DNA from: Psilocybe azurescens | Lineage: Eukaryota; Basidiomycota; Agaricomycetes; Agaricales; Agrocybaceae | Assembly: GCA_023853785.1 (NCBI GenBank) | Contig: JAJIRX010000681.1 | Location: 434,001 to 498,000, forward strand | DNA length: 64,000 bases | Direction of reading: 5' to 3' | Part shown: positions 1 to 10,858 of the stretch, piece by piece | Layout of the letters: every line of letters begins with the position of its first letter | Position numbering within the stretch: position 1 is the first letter of the stretch | Position numbers and translations under genes: made by a program | The notes under the pieces: model-generated | Seen by the model: only the letters and a program-made list of their open reading frames with translations | Told to the model about the DNA's origin: nothing | Database searches by the model: none

Positions 1-3000
1 CAGCGAATCGGCAAGGGTGGCTTCTTCTTCCAGTGCCTGTCTGCCCCGCACATACGCCCTGATAACAGCAGGGTCTCGAATAATTTCTGTCTGCCAAACT
101 CCGTCAATCTGTGGCATTTTTGAGTAGACGTTTAATAGAAAATAGACTATGAATCAACCCACAAGTCTCTTTATCCTCAAGACGCTTTTGCTTCCGTCTG
201 GCCCAATACTACCCTCTCTCTCGCGTTCCAAGGATGACCCTCGACTCAACGCGGGGGATGCACGGTTAGACGGGCCCGAGGGCCCCGAGGCATGCGAAGG
301 TTGTGAAGGAGGTTTCCTTGAATCCTTCTTGTCTTCCTCATCTGACAACTGTGGTTCATCTTTACGACTGAGGGAATCAAACTGCGCTTTCCATATGCGC
401 TCGATTTCTGACTTGTAGATTAGCTGTTGTTCGGCAACATTGTACCGGTGGGCAGATTTGGGCCTATTTTCAGCTTCCGCTAAACAGAAAAAGAACACAT
501 GAGCGTTGAGACATGCGGGTGAACAACGGCCATGAAGACTTTACCCATTTTCTGTTCATAATCTTCGCCCGCTTTAACGAAAATATCCTTCATTGATATC
601 CTTATGAAACTGAAGGCTTCGCCACGGCCAGATGGATCTCCTTCACCGTGGAGTCGGAGCATGGCCTTGGCTTGTGTGGCAAACAGGAAATTTTTCGTCG
701 TGATCCAAGGAGCTAACTGTTGCTCAACGGACAAGTTAGACTCGTCTCCTTCAGCGACATCTGCAGCGTGGCTATATCCTGCATCTTGTAGATGCCGTTG
801 TCCAACCTGCATACTTTCTGTAAGCACAACCTGCTCGGGCCCTACCATCTTGAGCATTTCTGCGTCCGTGGGAACGGTCCAGTTAGGTTTCAGACGCCAA
901 AAGCCTTGATGAGGGCCACGTCGGTGATATTCCATGAATTCCTGATTCGTAGTATTAGGTGTGATAATATTCTGATTGACGTCCACGTACTTTCAGACGT
1001 TGCCGCATTTGTAACTCATTCTGGTCCGGAAAATATTTCATTAATCTCGATATCTTCAATCGTTCTCCTTGGCTTTTCTTCAACAACTTGAACGCTATAA
1101 TTTGTAAACGGTACTTGATCGTGTTCGTTATCTTGCGTGAATGGGGTCCGGGGACCTCAGTTACAGGATATGTCTGACCAATAACGAAGAGGTTCTTGAT
1201 TTCTCGCAGATAGTACTTCGTTTCACCTTTGATTGTACTCCTATATGGAAACGTCAACGGTTAATGCTCACGAGCATGGGAGTTACTCACTTTACAACAA
1301 GGAAATCTGTCGGATATGGTTTATGACGGAAGAGGGGTGCTCTCATGAGATTGTTGTATAGCGCTGGGATCGTCTGCCCAGGATATACATAACCGAATTT
1401 CATAAATGGAGATTCGTCTTGAGGCTCCAACACAAACGGAAACCCAAGGTCACCCTGTTGTGAATGAGCAAAGATATGACTAGATGGCTTTCGAAGCATC
1501 TTACTTTCGGAACATGCTCGTCCTTTTCGTCTTTCTTGCGATAATAATTGACAAGAACACTTCCCATGCCGAAATTAGGTATGATTGGAGGATGCTCTTC
1601 CTATCCATGTGTTGGTTTATTTAGTAGCATGACAAAGACGAAGGGGGAGGGAAACGTACAGAATATTCCCAAAGAACAAAGTTCGATGTATCTCGAAGAC
1701 TGAGATCACTCGTTTTGCGCAATCCCTCTCCAACATTGCCACCTTTTCCCAGTTTTCGGCCGGCCTTATCTTTCTTCTTCTTCGCGGTTCGCACTTTAGA
1801 GAACCGCAACTCGATGTTCGAGGGAAACTGTAGGGCGGGACGGTGAAAGGAGCGAGCTTCTTGCTTCGATAGTCGAGTTTTGTACTGAAACAGGGATGAG
1901 AACGAGTGTGAACGCCAGAGAGGTCACTTACGAATGGCAATTGTAATTTTTGAGCCGGATACGCATGCTCCACAACGAGTTGCCCAAATGTTTGGCGCAC
2001 ACGATGCTTTCCGCCATCTTTGGCCACCTCGTAGAAATGGTCATTGGAGAGATTGAACTTGTCTCGAATTTGACCCCCATCTGCCCTCAGTCTCTTCCTT
2101 GGACGAACAGTCTCCGCTACAAAGGTAGTGATTAGCACCTTTACGCTTGTCACGCCTGCTCTTGAGACTAACCTGGTCTTTCTTCAGGCGCCACATCATC
2201 TTCATGATTGAATTCCAGTTGGGTAAAGTCGCGGAAGGGGGCTTTGGGATTCCAAATTATACTCTGGGTCCAAGAGCCAGACTCAAGGGCTTTATTGATG
2301 GGAGTTGTTAGATCGTTCTCTTGGGTGGTCGATGAAGGAACAGGAGGCAAAACGTTGGCGTTATGCTGTGGCTCATAAACTATTTGATCTTCCCAGTTAG
2401 AAAGCAATACCAGGTCAAAGGTACGGTCATCCAAAGGCATTATCACCGGCACACTGGTGTGTTCACGTTCCTAGAAAAACCATCTATCACATATGGATAC
2501 GTAACCGAGGATACTAGAACATACTTCTAGAGCTTTCCGAAGATCCACCTCTACATTCCCTGAGGATACAACTTCTTCGACTCGTTTGCTCTCTACCTGT
2601 CGTTTCGCATCACCTACGACAGCGTCCAAGAATCCTTTCGGGTTCTCCTTCTTGCGTGGATACACGGTTTCCACTATTTAATGACACTACAGGTCAAGCA
2701 CGTCAAATATAACATATAAGTCGATAACTCACCTTGATATGGACGTTTAGATAAACGCGACTTTCGAACAGCATAACCCTTAAACAGTTCGCTGAAGTCC
2801 AGGATTTTATCCTTTTCGAAGGCGGGGAAGCGTTCATAGACGCTCTTGGGTCGCTCGACCAGACGTTTCACGACACGAATGCGCTTCTGTTTCTGACGCA
2901 GTCCGCCTGGAGAGTGTACCTCTTGTTTGATAGACGTCTCGTCTGATTCCTCTTCCTCGCGCATCTCCCTGTCTATTTCGTCTTCCCAATCCTGGCCTTG

Positions 3001-3192
3001 TTCGGGTCCCACAACATCGTCCTCGTCCCATTTGTCGCTATATATTTGATTCGAGTTCAGAGTTGGGATACCGGATATGCCTAATCTGTTGGAAAGTTGA
3101 TCTGTACCGGGCAAAGCGAGGTCACCAAGTACATGGCTGATTGAGAAACCAGTCAAAGCTGAGATAGCATCATTTTCGTCCTGAGCAGACAT
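1..3192 (-). CDS. TAF1: TFIID subunit TAF1, C-terminal part outside window
   Basis: Largest TFIID scaffold subunit, acting at RNA polymerase II core promoters. The N-terminus starts at an ATG at 3192 (MSAQDENDAISALTGFSI). The next exon (2471-2674) begins ETVYPRKKEN. Then comes the TAF1 central DUF3591 region, recognisable from LSNDHFYEVAKDGGKH (about 2050), FGYVYPGQTIPALYNN and APLFRHKPYPTDFLVV (about 1300-1420), IGQTYPVTEVPGPHSRK (about 1150), GFWRLKPNWTVP (about 900) and YNVAEQQLIYKSEIERIWK (about 400-440). The last exon in the window reads GVWQTEIIRDPAVIRAYV, typical of fungal TAF1. At least eight short introns are visible, for example GTACGT...ATCAG between QRLK and EFMEYHRR near 960-1010. 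Any zinc knuckle or bromodomain would lie beyond base 1. I saw no frame break here. Identification is from family motifs and is very likely correct. Confidence 0.95.
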
Positions 3193-4331
3193 TTAAGAGT
3201 AGCAACAGCAGTTATAGATACAGAGAAGAGTGATCAGTCGCCCATGTAGGAGAGAACAGCGCAGGGCAAGAGCGAGATATGTTGTGTATGGATGCTATTA
3301 CTGGCACGGGCTTCGGAGGCTATTGCGTAATACGAACAAACAACGCGCTCAATTCAACTGCTGAGGCGACTCTCAATCTCTCGTCCAACTCTCATCTCTT
3401 TGTAAAACTTGACGCGCTTGACTCTGGATATATGCTATGGATACAAACAATGCAAAGGAAATTGAGGTGTTGCACCCGTCTGACAAACTCATTTGTTTGG
3501 AACTCTCCTGAAACTAGTTTTGAGGACTTGCATCGACACTTTTTGAAAACAGGCTCAAACGCTCTATTTCGTATCTTACCTCAAAAGGCACAGAGCAGTA
3601 GCCTGGTTAACATATGTGGCACTTCCGTCTGATTTTTTTCTTATCAGATAATGTGAACTTTAAAGGCTTTTTCTGTTGAGTCTGGCTTGTGACTGGGTGT
3701 ATTTCACAGCAATATCCATTGCCTGATCCACGACACCGCAAACCCGACTTCTTTGCTCTGCGATGACGCATATATCAAGTATTCGTCATCGAATGATATT
3801 ACCTCAATGGAATATCGCCGCAAAAGAGGAAAATATCAGAAGTGTGCGCGAGCAGAGAGGACAATGGTAATTTGGCAGTCGTGGATGTTAACGAGAGCGC
3901 GCTTGACTCTGGAAACTCTTCTGATTGTGCTCGGAATCTCTTGGATCGGAGAGAACTGGATGTAATTCTCAAAAAGGAATGCGATGATTTGGTTCAGCTC
4001 ATGGTCTGCGACGACTTTGGTTTGTGTTGCGCGCTCCTTGCGAACTTACAAGAATTATCCAGGACGATGCCAAAATCTGGCTCATCATCTCATACCCTAG
4101 GCAAGAATATAAATTATTACTGTTTCTCCTGGATGATCACAATTTACTCATCTCATCAGCACTGACAGGCGTGTAACATATCTACATAACAGAACATTGC
4201 TGAGAACTTTCCTCTGTACAGTACTTCCGCCATTGGTGACATTTCGTCCTTTTAACGTTATAAACACTCCGCTCTTATTGCTTTTGCATCTTAGACTTTC
4301 AAGGCGGTTTGAACCTAGTCCTTTTACTTAA
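3193..4331. other. Unresolved 1.1 kb upstream of TAF1, possible gene or gene remnant on + strand
   Basis: This stretch lies between the divergent TAF1 start and the small + strand gene at 4332. Several + strand open stretches look weakly coding, for example 3436 onward (starts MDTNNAKEIEVLHPSDK), 3753-3965, and 3842-4090 (contains LDRRELDVILKKECDDLVQL). They do not join by obvious GT-AG introns and no family is recognisable. A short similarity, GCGCTTGACTCTGGA, occurs at about 3413 and 3898 and could be a chance or duplicated exon piece. It may be the 5' part of the gene ending at 4662, a decayed gene, or plain promoter sequence. I do not assign a function. Confidence 0.25.
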
Positions 4332-4662
4332 TTGTATCTAACTGAGCAAGTTTCAGATATCCTTACGGAATTCCATCGTGCTCAAGAATCCGCTCTCAAT
4401 ATCCGCGACGTCACCAGAAAATACCATCTTGCACGAGCCAAGATATGCTCAAAGTTAATTAAGTATCCTAGTGTGGAAGACTATAAAGTAAGTTGTTCAT
4501 TTGTTTCCCCTCCATAACGCATTTTAATGTCTGGTCAAGTATGCTCTCAAAGAGTATGACGAACAGCAACTTTACCTTGCACGTCAACATTTACGCGACA
4601 TCAGAAACATTTACGTGGTCTTGAACGACATGATAAAGCGCGGTCTTACTATGGAAATTTGA
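4332..4662 (+). CDS. Small helical protein of unknown function (5' end unresolved)
   Basis: The open frame runs from 4332 to a donor at 4488 (AAA|GTAAGT). It resumes at 4540 after a 52-nt intron ending TGGTCAAG, and stops at TGA 4660-4662. The joined product is about 93 residues, rich in Lys, Arg, Leu and Asp/Glu and predicted helical. Its last residues are NDMIKRGLTMEI. There is no ATG at the left end of the frame: it opens on TTG, and a possible acceptor (TTTCAG at about 4351-4356) suggests an upstream exon. It is convergent with the RRB1-like gene, whose stop lies only 56 bases away. I do not recognise the family. The correctly phased intron is the main support that it is real. Confidence 0.5.
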
Positions 4663-4717
4663 TTTCGCGTTCTTCGATTCATCTCCACAATAAAAGCATG
4701 TATTCCATTATACAGTA

Positions 4718-6404
4718 TCATACTGAGATGGTTTTGAAGATGTTGAAGCCATCCGCCGCCGTGCTGATAACTGATCCCGGGATTTGAGGATGCCAATGAA
4801 CTTCCTTGACATCTTTCTGTCCCTGATGAACAAAAAGTAACTGTGGTGGAACCTCGCTCTCTCCTGTAAAGGACTCGCCCATTCCAGCTTCATCGTCGTC
4901 CTGTTCAACAGCAAGATCCCACAACGTCACTTGATCGTCTGCACCTCCCGCGGCAAAAATGGATTCTTCGGTTGGATGCCATTCGATGGATGTAATAGGT
5001 GCTTTATGCCATGAGAACGATGCAACTGGCGTTGGATCGATTCCGTTTGATCTGCAGGCATAGATGAACAACTGAAATTTTTGAAGATTAATGAAAGCTT
5101 ACCCTGTTTTCTGGACATTTCGGAGATCCCATGCCTTGATGGCCCCTTCATCACCTCCACTGACCATCAGATAACTCGTCAATTTATTCCAGCTAATAAC
5201 GTTGACGTCGCTTTCGTGAGCCATTACAATTCCAGCCACACTTTTACGTCCCTTGGTTCGCACGTCCCAGACTCTGATACTACGGTCGGCAGAGCAAGAA
5301 GCGAAAACAGTGGGTTCGGATGGACTCCACTGCAGATCCTCGATGCTTGACGTGTGTGAAGTGAAAGGCTGTGATAGTGTGTTGAATCCTGAGGGAGTGG
5401 AAGTCGTCAAGAAGATTTTGGCATGCATGTCGCCTGTAAGTAGACGAAGAGACGAAAGGCCAGATGCAGCCCAATCCATTGCGAATCCTTCCGCTCTTCC
5501 ATGCGAGTTTATTGTAAATAAGGGGGTTTGAACGCGAGTCTTATCGAAAGAATACCCAGGAATATCCAATGACTCAATCAAATGGCGAATATCCCAGATG
5601 TGCACTTTTCCGGTATCCGCCCAAGTCGCGACGTGATATGGCTGTGAAGGAGGGGGATACGAGGATGTTGGCTGAGCTCGTATCCTATTCACGCCTCCGA
5701 CATGTGGGAATGGATCGGTATTCAAGGATGGCATCTTCATCCAAATCGTCGTCATCTTCATCTTCATTTTCAGAATCCGAATCGTCTAGAATCATGGTGA
5801 TCGAGTCAAGCTGTTGACCATGGTAAAGAGAACTCACTTACTGCCATCCCTTTGTGTTCGATGGAGAGAGCTCATTTTGCATACAACAACCTCGTTTTTG
5901 TTTTCCGCATCAGCCTGAGTTCCTGCTACAATGTAGGCTGTCGCAGGGAATCTTTTTCGTTCGTCTCCGAGGTTATCTTTTAATACATCAAAGGATAAAC
6001 AGGGCCAGTTGACGCTCATAGAATGGCGCATTATGTAGACTGAGTCATCGGGCTCAAGTATTTCATCCTTTCCTAAGGTATCACGACCAGGGATGAAGAC
6101 CTGAGGTGCTTGAGGCAATTCGTCCGATTCTTCGATAGCAGGGAGAACTTCATCAACATCCATTCCTGCGGTACAGAACATCATTAAGGACAGAATACAT
6201 CGCAAGGGATTGATGCGAACCATCATCCTCATCCCCTTCCTCATTTCCGTTTACTACCTCTTCATCGCTCTCGATATCATCCTCCCAAGCGTCCTCAAAC
6301 TCTCCCATTTCGTCTATAGAGGCATTTTCGCGTTTATGGCCACCTACAGAAACTTTTGAGAAAGGCTGTCCTGATTGCGCATCGCTCGCGGAACGTTTTG
6401 ACAT
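4718..6404 (-). CDS. RRB1: Ribosome assembly WD40 protein RRB1/GRWD1
   Basis: WD40-repeat protein of the RRB1 (yeast) / GRWD1 (human) family, a nucleolar chaperone of ribosomal protein L3 needed for 60S assembly. The start is ATG at 6404 ([15 protein letters not shown]), followed by an acidic N-terminal segment ([15 protein letters not shown]). The hallmark N-terminal block is clear: [20 protein letters not shown], then [15 protein letters not shown] and [10 protein letters not shown] (about 5900-6090). WD repeats follow, with [40 protein letters not shown] and [16 protein letters not shown], the last followed by an acidic loop. The C-terminus [11 protein letters not shown] ends at 4718. Short introns interrupt it near 5080-5100, 5770-5840 and 6170-6230. 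Length is about 500 residues, as expected. Confidence 0.93.
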
Positions 6405-6761
6405 TTTATAACGGAAGAGGGAAGTCGGGTTCAGACCTCGACCACTGCAGTGAAAGCAGACCGACTTTTTGATTAGATTCACGTGACTATTGTGTCCTTT
6501 AAGCTTGCAGCTTGGCATCGAAACCGTGTGAACCTTGCTTTGAGGAATTTTAATTTCGATTTTGGTCTGTTATCGTCCCTCGCTACTACCACCGTCAGCT
6601 GCAAAAAATGCATATTTCTCACAATGACACCTACTATCACTAACCCTATTTTTTGAAGGGCCCAATGTTTGTAAATTGACACTTTTCATTTATAATTTCA
6701 CAACCACATCTCCGTTAAAATCCGAATTTTTGGTACTCTGATAGAGTATTAGCTCATCTTC
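6405..6761. other. Intergenic, upstream of RRB1
   Basis: Promoter side of RRB1 reading leftward. The sequence is AT-rich toward the right, with only short open frames. I see no gene, tRNA or clear regulatory motif. Confidence 0.5.
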
Positions 6762-7045
6762 CAGCAGGATGCAAAACGGACATGCGCCTTTGTTTACCAT
6801 AAACAACCAGATATGGGTATGCTCCACAGAACCCATGACGGTAGTTACAGTGTATATCGTAGTACGGCGCACTTACCGTAAATGGTGTCAAATAATGCTG
6901 CTCCACTCCGCTCCACTATGGCGCCGCTCTGCGCCCCAATACTAACCTCACTACGCATCAGCTCTCCCTAAATACGGGTATTTATGCAAACAAAGGCTCA
7001 CGTCCGTTTTTTTTTAAAAAACGTCTACCGTTTTGCATCCTGCTG
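6762..7045. mobile_element. 284-bp MITE-like element with terminal inverted repeats
   Basis: An 18-bp perfect terminal inverted repeat, CAGCAGGATGCAAAACGG at 6762-6779, recurs in reverse complement at 7028-7045. Beyond it the similarity continues. On the left, ACATGCGCCTTTGTTTACC follows directly. On the right the reverse complement has about 24 extra bases (an A/T-rich stretch around 7003-7027) and then ACGTGAGCCTTTGTTTGCAT. The interior has no coding potential and contains runs such as GCTCCACTCCGCTCC. Size, inverted termini and absence of an open frame fit a miniature inverted-repeat transposable element. No convincing target-site duplication is visible, so the superfamily cannot be assigned. 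Confidence 0.7.
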
Positions 7046-7363
7046 TCACACTATTCTGAATTTTATATATTTTTATGTTTAGTGTGAGGGCCAGAATATC
7101 GTGATGAATATATCAAAAAGTGTAAAATTCCGGCTCTGATATCACAAAATGGCTTCCTTTTCTCCAGTTTTTTTGCATTGTGTATAACAAATGATTAATT
7201 ATCTGGCTTATAATTTTCCGAAAGTGTGACAAGACACTGAAATAGTCAACAAATATTTTAAACTTCGACACATGTATACTTCCCTCAGAGTTTAAACATT
7301 CATCACAAGTAATGTTGATTGTTGCAAAGTTGAAAAGCTTATCTGTGCAATGGTAAATATTTT

Positions 7364-7425
7364 ATGAAAATTGGTGCAGAATTCAAAATTCATAAAGATC
7401 TGCTTTGATCTTTAAAATTTTACAA
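7364..7425 (+). repeat. Left copy of a direct repeat flanking the topoisomerase II fragment
   Basis: 62 bp containing ATGAAAATTGGTGCAGAA, AAAGATCTGCTTTG and TTAAAATTTTACAA. A closely related 54-bp copy lies at 9497-9550 in the same orientation. The left copy differs mainly by an 8-bp insertion (AAAATTCA-like). The two copies bracket about 2.1 kb that includes a decayed TOP2 fragment. Confidence 0.65.
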
Positions 7426-8275
7426 CACTTTATCGTGATCGTATGCACATCACATGATATCGATATCTGGTGATACCAACATAGACTCGTGACCAGCTGG
7501 AGAAGGAGGTGGTGAACGTTTGAACCTCTGTTCTCCGACTGATACAACTGAGTTTTAAAGGGGTAGTAGCGACTATGATCGAAAATTTGTCAAAGAATGT
7601 GCAGAAAGAAGGCCCAATTGGACTCATCCGTATTAGGACGTGAATCAAGCTAAAAATATATTTTGAAAATTCCTCACATACCGCGTCGACGCGACTGAGG
7701 CGTGTGTACGTCTTTTCGCGCTTGAATCTCCTCTAGTATTCTGAAGATATTTTGGCTCTTGTTTGGCTCTTTTCTTGATTAGACTGTCTCTAAATTGCGT
7801 GTGCTCGTAAAAATATGTTGTGTATCAGCCTTTGATACAATCACAGTCTATCTCATTTCTATTGCTCATTCCAACGTCCCTCAATACAGAGTCTGTCTGC
7901 CCAAACTCACTCCTCACATCCAAATAGGGACGAACCCTAATTAGGCCTTCTATCTGCACATTCGATCAAAAATCTGACAGCTTTTCGATCATAGTCGCTA
8001 CCCCTCATTTTAAACTCAGATAAACCGGTCCCTCTAATACATCAGCGACCTTGCCGCTTGCGGCAGCCCTGAGCGCTGAGCCCTCGACTCGGTCGGACTC
8101 GTCGCCAAAGTCGGACTGAATTTGGATTCCGTGAGTACATATACCATCCTCGCTGAGAGTGAACATGATCTGCGAAGGTACCCCAGACATATATAGTAAC
8201 CACGAAAGGTTCGTAGTATGAGAACAGTACTACTCTTTCACTGACAATCCTTTGCTTCCTCTTTCTGTTTTGCAG
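7426..8275. other. Non-coding stretch inside the repeat-bounded island
   Basis: I see no credible gene. There is a perfect 12-bp palindrome CGCGTCGACGCG at 7682-7693 and several pyrimidine-rich patches. The right end (TTTCTGTTTTGCAG, to 8275) looks like the 3' end of an intron feeding the topoisomerase II fragment. Confidence 0.4.
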
Positions 8276-9470
8276 TGGCCTTTCTCGGCTTGTGGATGCC
8301 AATAATGCTGGAACTGAGCATGCCGGTGCCTGTACACTTATACTGACTGAGGGTGATTCGGGTGCAGCTTTTGCCAATGCCGGCCTTGGGGTCGTGGGCA
8401 AGGATTATTTCGGTGTCTACCCCTTATGTGGCAAGCTCCTCAACGTCTGTGATGCGACGCTCAATGACGTTCAGAACAATCAAGACCTCCTTAATCTTCG
8501 TAAGATAATGGGTCTGCAGTATAACAAAGAATACACGAACATCTATGGCCTTCGATATGGTAGACTTATGATTATGACAAATCAGGTATATTTCTCATAA
8601 CTCTCGTACATTTGCCATGACATTGGAAGTACGTAGGATCTGAATGGCTTTCATTTTAAAGGATTGTTGATTAGTTTCCTTGATCACTTCTATCCATCCC
8701 TTTTGAGGCTGCCCGAGTTTGTTATAGATTTCGTGACACCTATTATCCGAGTGAGTGGTTCGTTTAATCAGCTGTTGACCAAATATTCATTAGATGTAAG
8801 GCAACCCACGGACAGAAACAGCGCGACTTTTTACAATTCCGGAGTATGAGAAATGGCTGGAGGAAACCCCAGGCGGCGAAGAATGGGTCCTCGAGCACTT
8901 CACGGTCGGTGGTTCTGGCCGGCTATGCGATGAAGATTAAACTGATGAGACGCATAGGGCCTGCAAGCATTCAGTGATGCCGATGCTCGTTATTTCTTTA
9001 CTCATATGGGGAGATATATGATACCTTTTTCTACCTGCAAAGAAGGAGACAAAGAGCTTATCGACCTGGTCTTCAGTGCAGACAAGAAAGGCGATCGAAG
9101 AAAATGGCTTTGTCGCTACAAACCCGGAACGCAACTTGACCGTCAAATGGGCGAAGAAGTTTCTTTGTCCGAGTTTATCAATGAGGAGTTGATTCTTTTT
9201 TTTATGGCTGATAACGTCCGTTCGATGCCTCTATCACAAACCTGAGTCGTGTGGTCCTGCTTCAAACAGGTTAAAGGTTAGTGGCTCTCACACCTCCTCA
9301 TACCCTTGTTTTCAGTGAATTTGTTAGGTTACGCATACGGTTGACTACAGTGTAGAATATATTGCATTTAATGATGAAGGACAAGACAGTTTGACAAACG
9401 CAATCATCAATTTAGCCCAGAACCCCGTTGGAGAGAATAATATACTACTTGCTGCTCGTCCTGATACACG
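8276..9470 (+). pseudogene. Decayed fragment of DNA topoisomerase II (TOP2)
   Basis: The first open stretch (8276-8585) matches the TOPRIM region of eukaryotic topoisomerase II: LVDANNAGTEHAG, CTLILTEGDSGAAFANAGLG, VVGKDYFGVYPLCGKLLNV and LRYGRLMIMTNQ. Later pieces follow the normal TOP2 order: FKGLLISFLDHFYPSLLRLP (about 8660), IPEYEKWLEETPGGEEW (about 8845), a block ending LSEFINEELILFFMADNVRS (about 9150-9220), and NAIINLAQNPVGENNILLA (about 9400). The copy lacks the ATPase domain and the region around the catalytic tyrosine. Stop codons occur (for example near 8938 and 9243), and the conserved YYKGLGTS segment is not recognisable after EEW. It is therefore a dead fragment of a gene that must exist elsewhere. 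It sits between the direct repeats at 7364 and 9497. Confidence 0.85.
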
Positions 9471-9496
9471 TTCCTTCGACCTTGCAAAAGTGTCAC

Positions 9497-9550
9497 ATGA
9501 AAATTGGTGCAGAACTCCTAAAGATCTGCTTTGGTTTTAAAATTTTACAA
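9497..9550 (+). repeat. Right copy of the direct repeat flanking the topoisomerase II fragment
   Basis: Shares ATGAAAATTGGTGCAGAA, AAAGATCTGCTTTG and TAAAATTTTACAA with 7364-7425, in the same orientation. It begins just after the last recognisable TOP2 residues. Confidence 0.65.
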
Positions 9551-9814
9551 ATACTGGGTTAGTGATAGTAAGTACACAGGAAAGACAGTGCAGTTCTCGA
9601 GCTTTTTAACACACGTTATTCAGTATAATCTCGTCGATAATTTAGCAGCATAATACCATTTCAAAAGTTGTGGAGAACTGAATCAACGATTCTGAAATAC
9701 TTTCAAATTTGAAGCTATATAGGGCTATATATGCGTCATAATTTCATGTGAAATCTCAAGTCCCTTGGTCTCTCTTTTTCTCCAGCTTTCTATTTGTCGC
9801 TTTTTACTTTCATC
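9551..9814. promoter_or_regulatory. 5' region of the MGST3-like gene
   Basis: 264 bases between the repeat island and the ATG at 9815. The last 50 bases are pyrimidine-rich (TTTTTCTCCAGCTTTC), common in fungal core promoters. No TATA box or operator can be defended. Confidence 0.3.
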
Positions 9815-10569
9815 ATGTCTTTGACCGTGACCATTCCCGACGCGTTCGTTCCTCAATTTTATCTTTCCGGGTCGAGGAACAGCTGACAGTTGACTACAGC
9901 TTCGTCTATGTCGGCGCTTCCCTCCTATCGACTGTGTTTCTTCTCCTTGGACAGAGCTCCACCGTCGGAAAATATAGGAAGCGTGCTGGGATAGCATACC
10001 CTCAGGTGTACGCTGAAAAGGCGCAAGCAGACGCTTCCAAAGACGCCTTCAAGTTTAATTGCGCTCAACGTACCCAATTTACTGTGCAGCTTTGGCGCAT
10101 CTCACCGAATTCTCTTCAGGTGCTCATCAAAACACTCTCGAGTACATCCCCGTTTTATATACAATGTAAGCCCCTATCGTGCTTTTAACCGTGTCACCAT
10201 TAAAAGGTGGACTATATACCAGTACCATCATAAGTGGAATCAAGTTTCCTATCTTTGCCGCCTCGTCTTGCGCTTTGTGGACGCTCTCTCGCATAGCATA
10301 CTCACGCGGGTATATTCAGGGTGGTCCAGAGAAGGTATGTAATTTGGTATTTTTGTCAATACTTTCGGGCTGAACAGTGTTTGCCTGAATAGCGCGTAAA
10401 TGTTCCCTATTTATTGGGAACTGTCGTCGGTTTACTTGGTAAGACACCCTATATCTTTGTTTGAAGAACTTACACTCACGCAAAATCCTGACTTTCAGGG
10501 CAGACGGCCGCAGCAACTTACGTTGTAGGTAGTTGGGTGTATGAGGACCTTGCATTGAGATTCTTTTGA
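9815..10569 (+). CDS. MAPEG-family membrane protein, microsomal glutathione S-transferase 3-like
   Basis: Small integral membrane enzyme of the MAPEG superfamily, expected in the endoplasmic reticulum, where MGST3-type proteins conjugate glutathione or reduce lipid hydroperoxides. Five correctly phased introns give a clean product beginning MSLTVTIPDAFVYVGASLL. Family signatures are AYPQVYAEKAQADASKDAFK, FNCAQRAHQNTLEYIPVLY (FNCxQRAHxN motif), SGIKFPIFAASSCALW and AYSRGYIQGGPEK. The C-terminal hydrophobic segment VPYLLGTVVGLLG is followed by LRFF and TGA at 10569. Intron 1 has the less usual donor GTTCGT, and intron 3 uses ACCAG at about 10222 rather than the closer AAAAG, which would break the frame. 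About 150 residues, as expected. It sits just downstream of the TOP2 island but is intact. Confidence 0.9.
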
Positions 10570-10858
10570 AGTCGATGTCTTTGCGAGTTAATCAGGAGAC
10601 AAGTTACCTTTCCGCCATGCAAAGTGTTCGCATAGACAGACATAAGTAATGGTAGATGACATAAATAGTTGCAAGAGTGTGACCAGTGTGCTTTACTTAC
10701 CCCCGTAAGGCAATACTGTTCTAGCTACTTGCTTCGGGCTGCTTAAAGGTTCACCTTGCCTTGACCTTTCTTTTTCTAACATAACAACCCCGACTCCTTA
10801 TTGATCGTAACTGCGAATTCAGGCAATCCAATACTCTGCTTGTCTACAGTTCAATTCA

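Noticed and set aside
7682..7693. CGCGTCGACGCG palindrome as an operator or MCB-type site
   Set aside because: A single 12-bp palindrome in non-coding island sequence with no adjacent gene start. No second copy or conserved spacing to support function.
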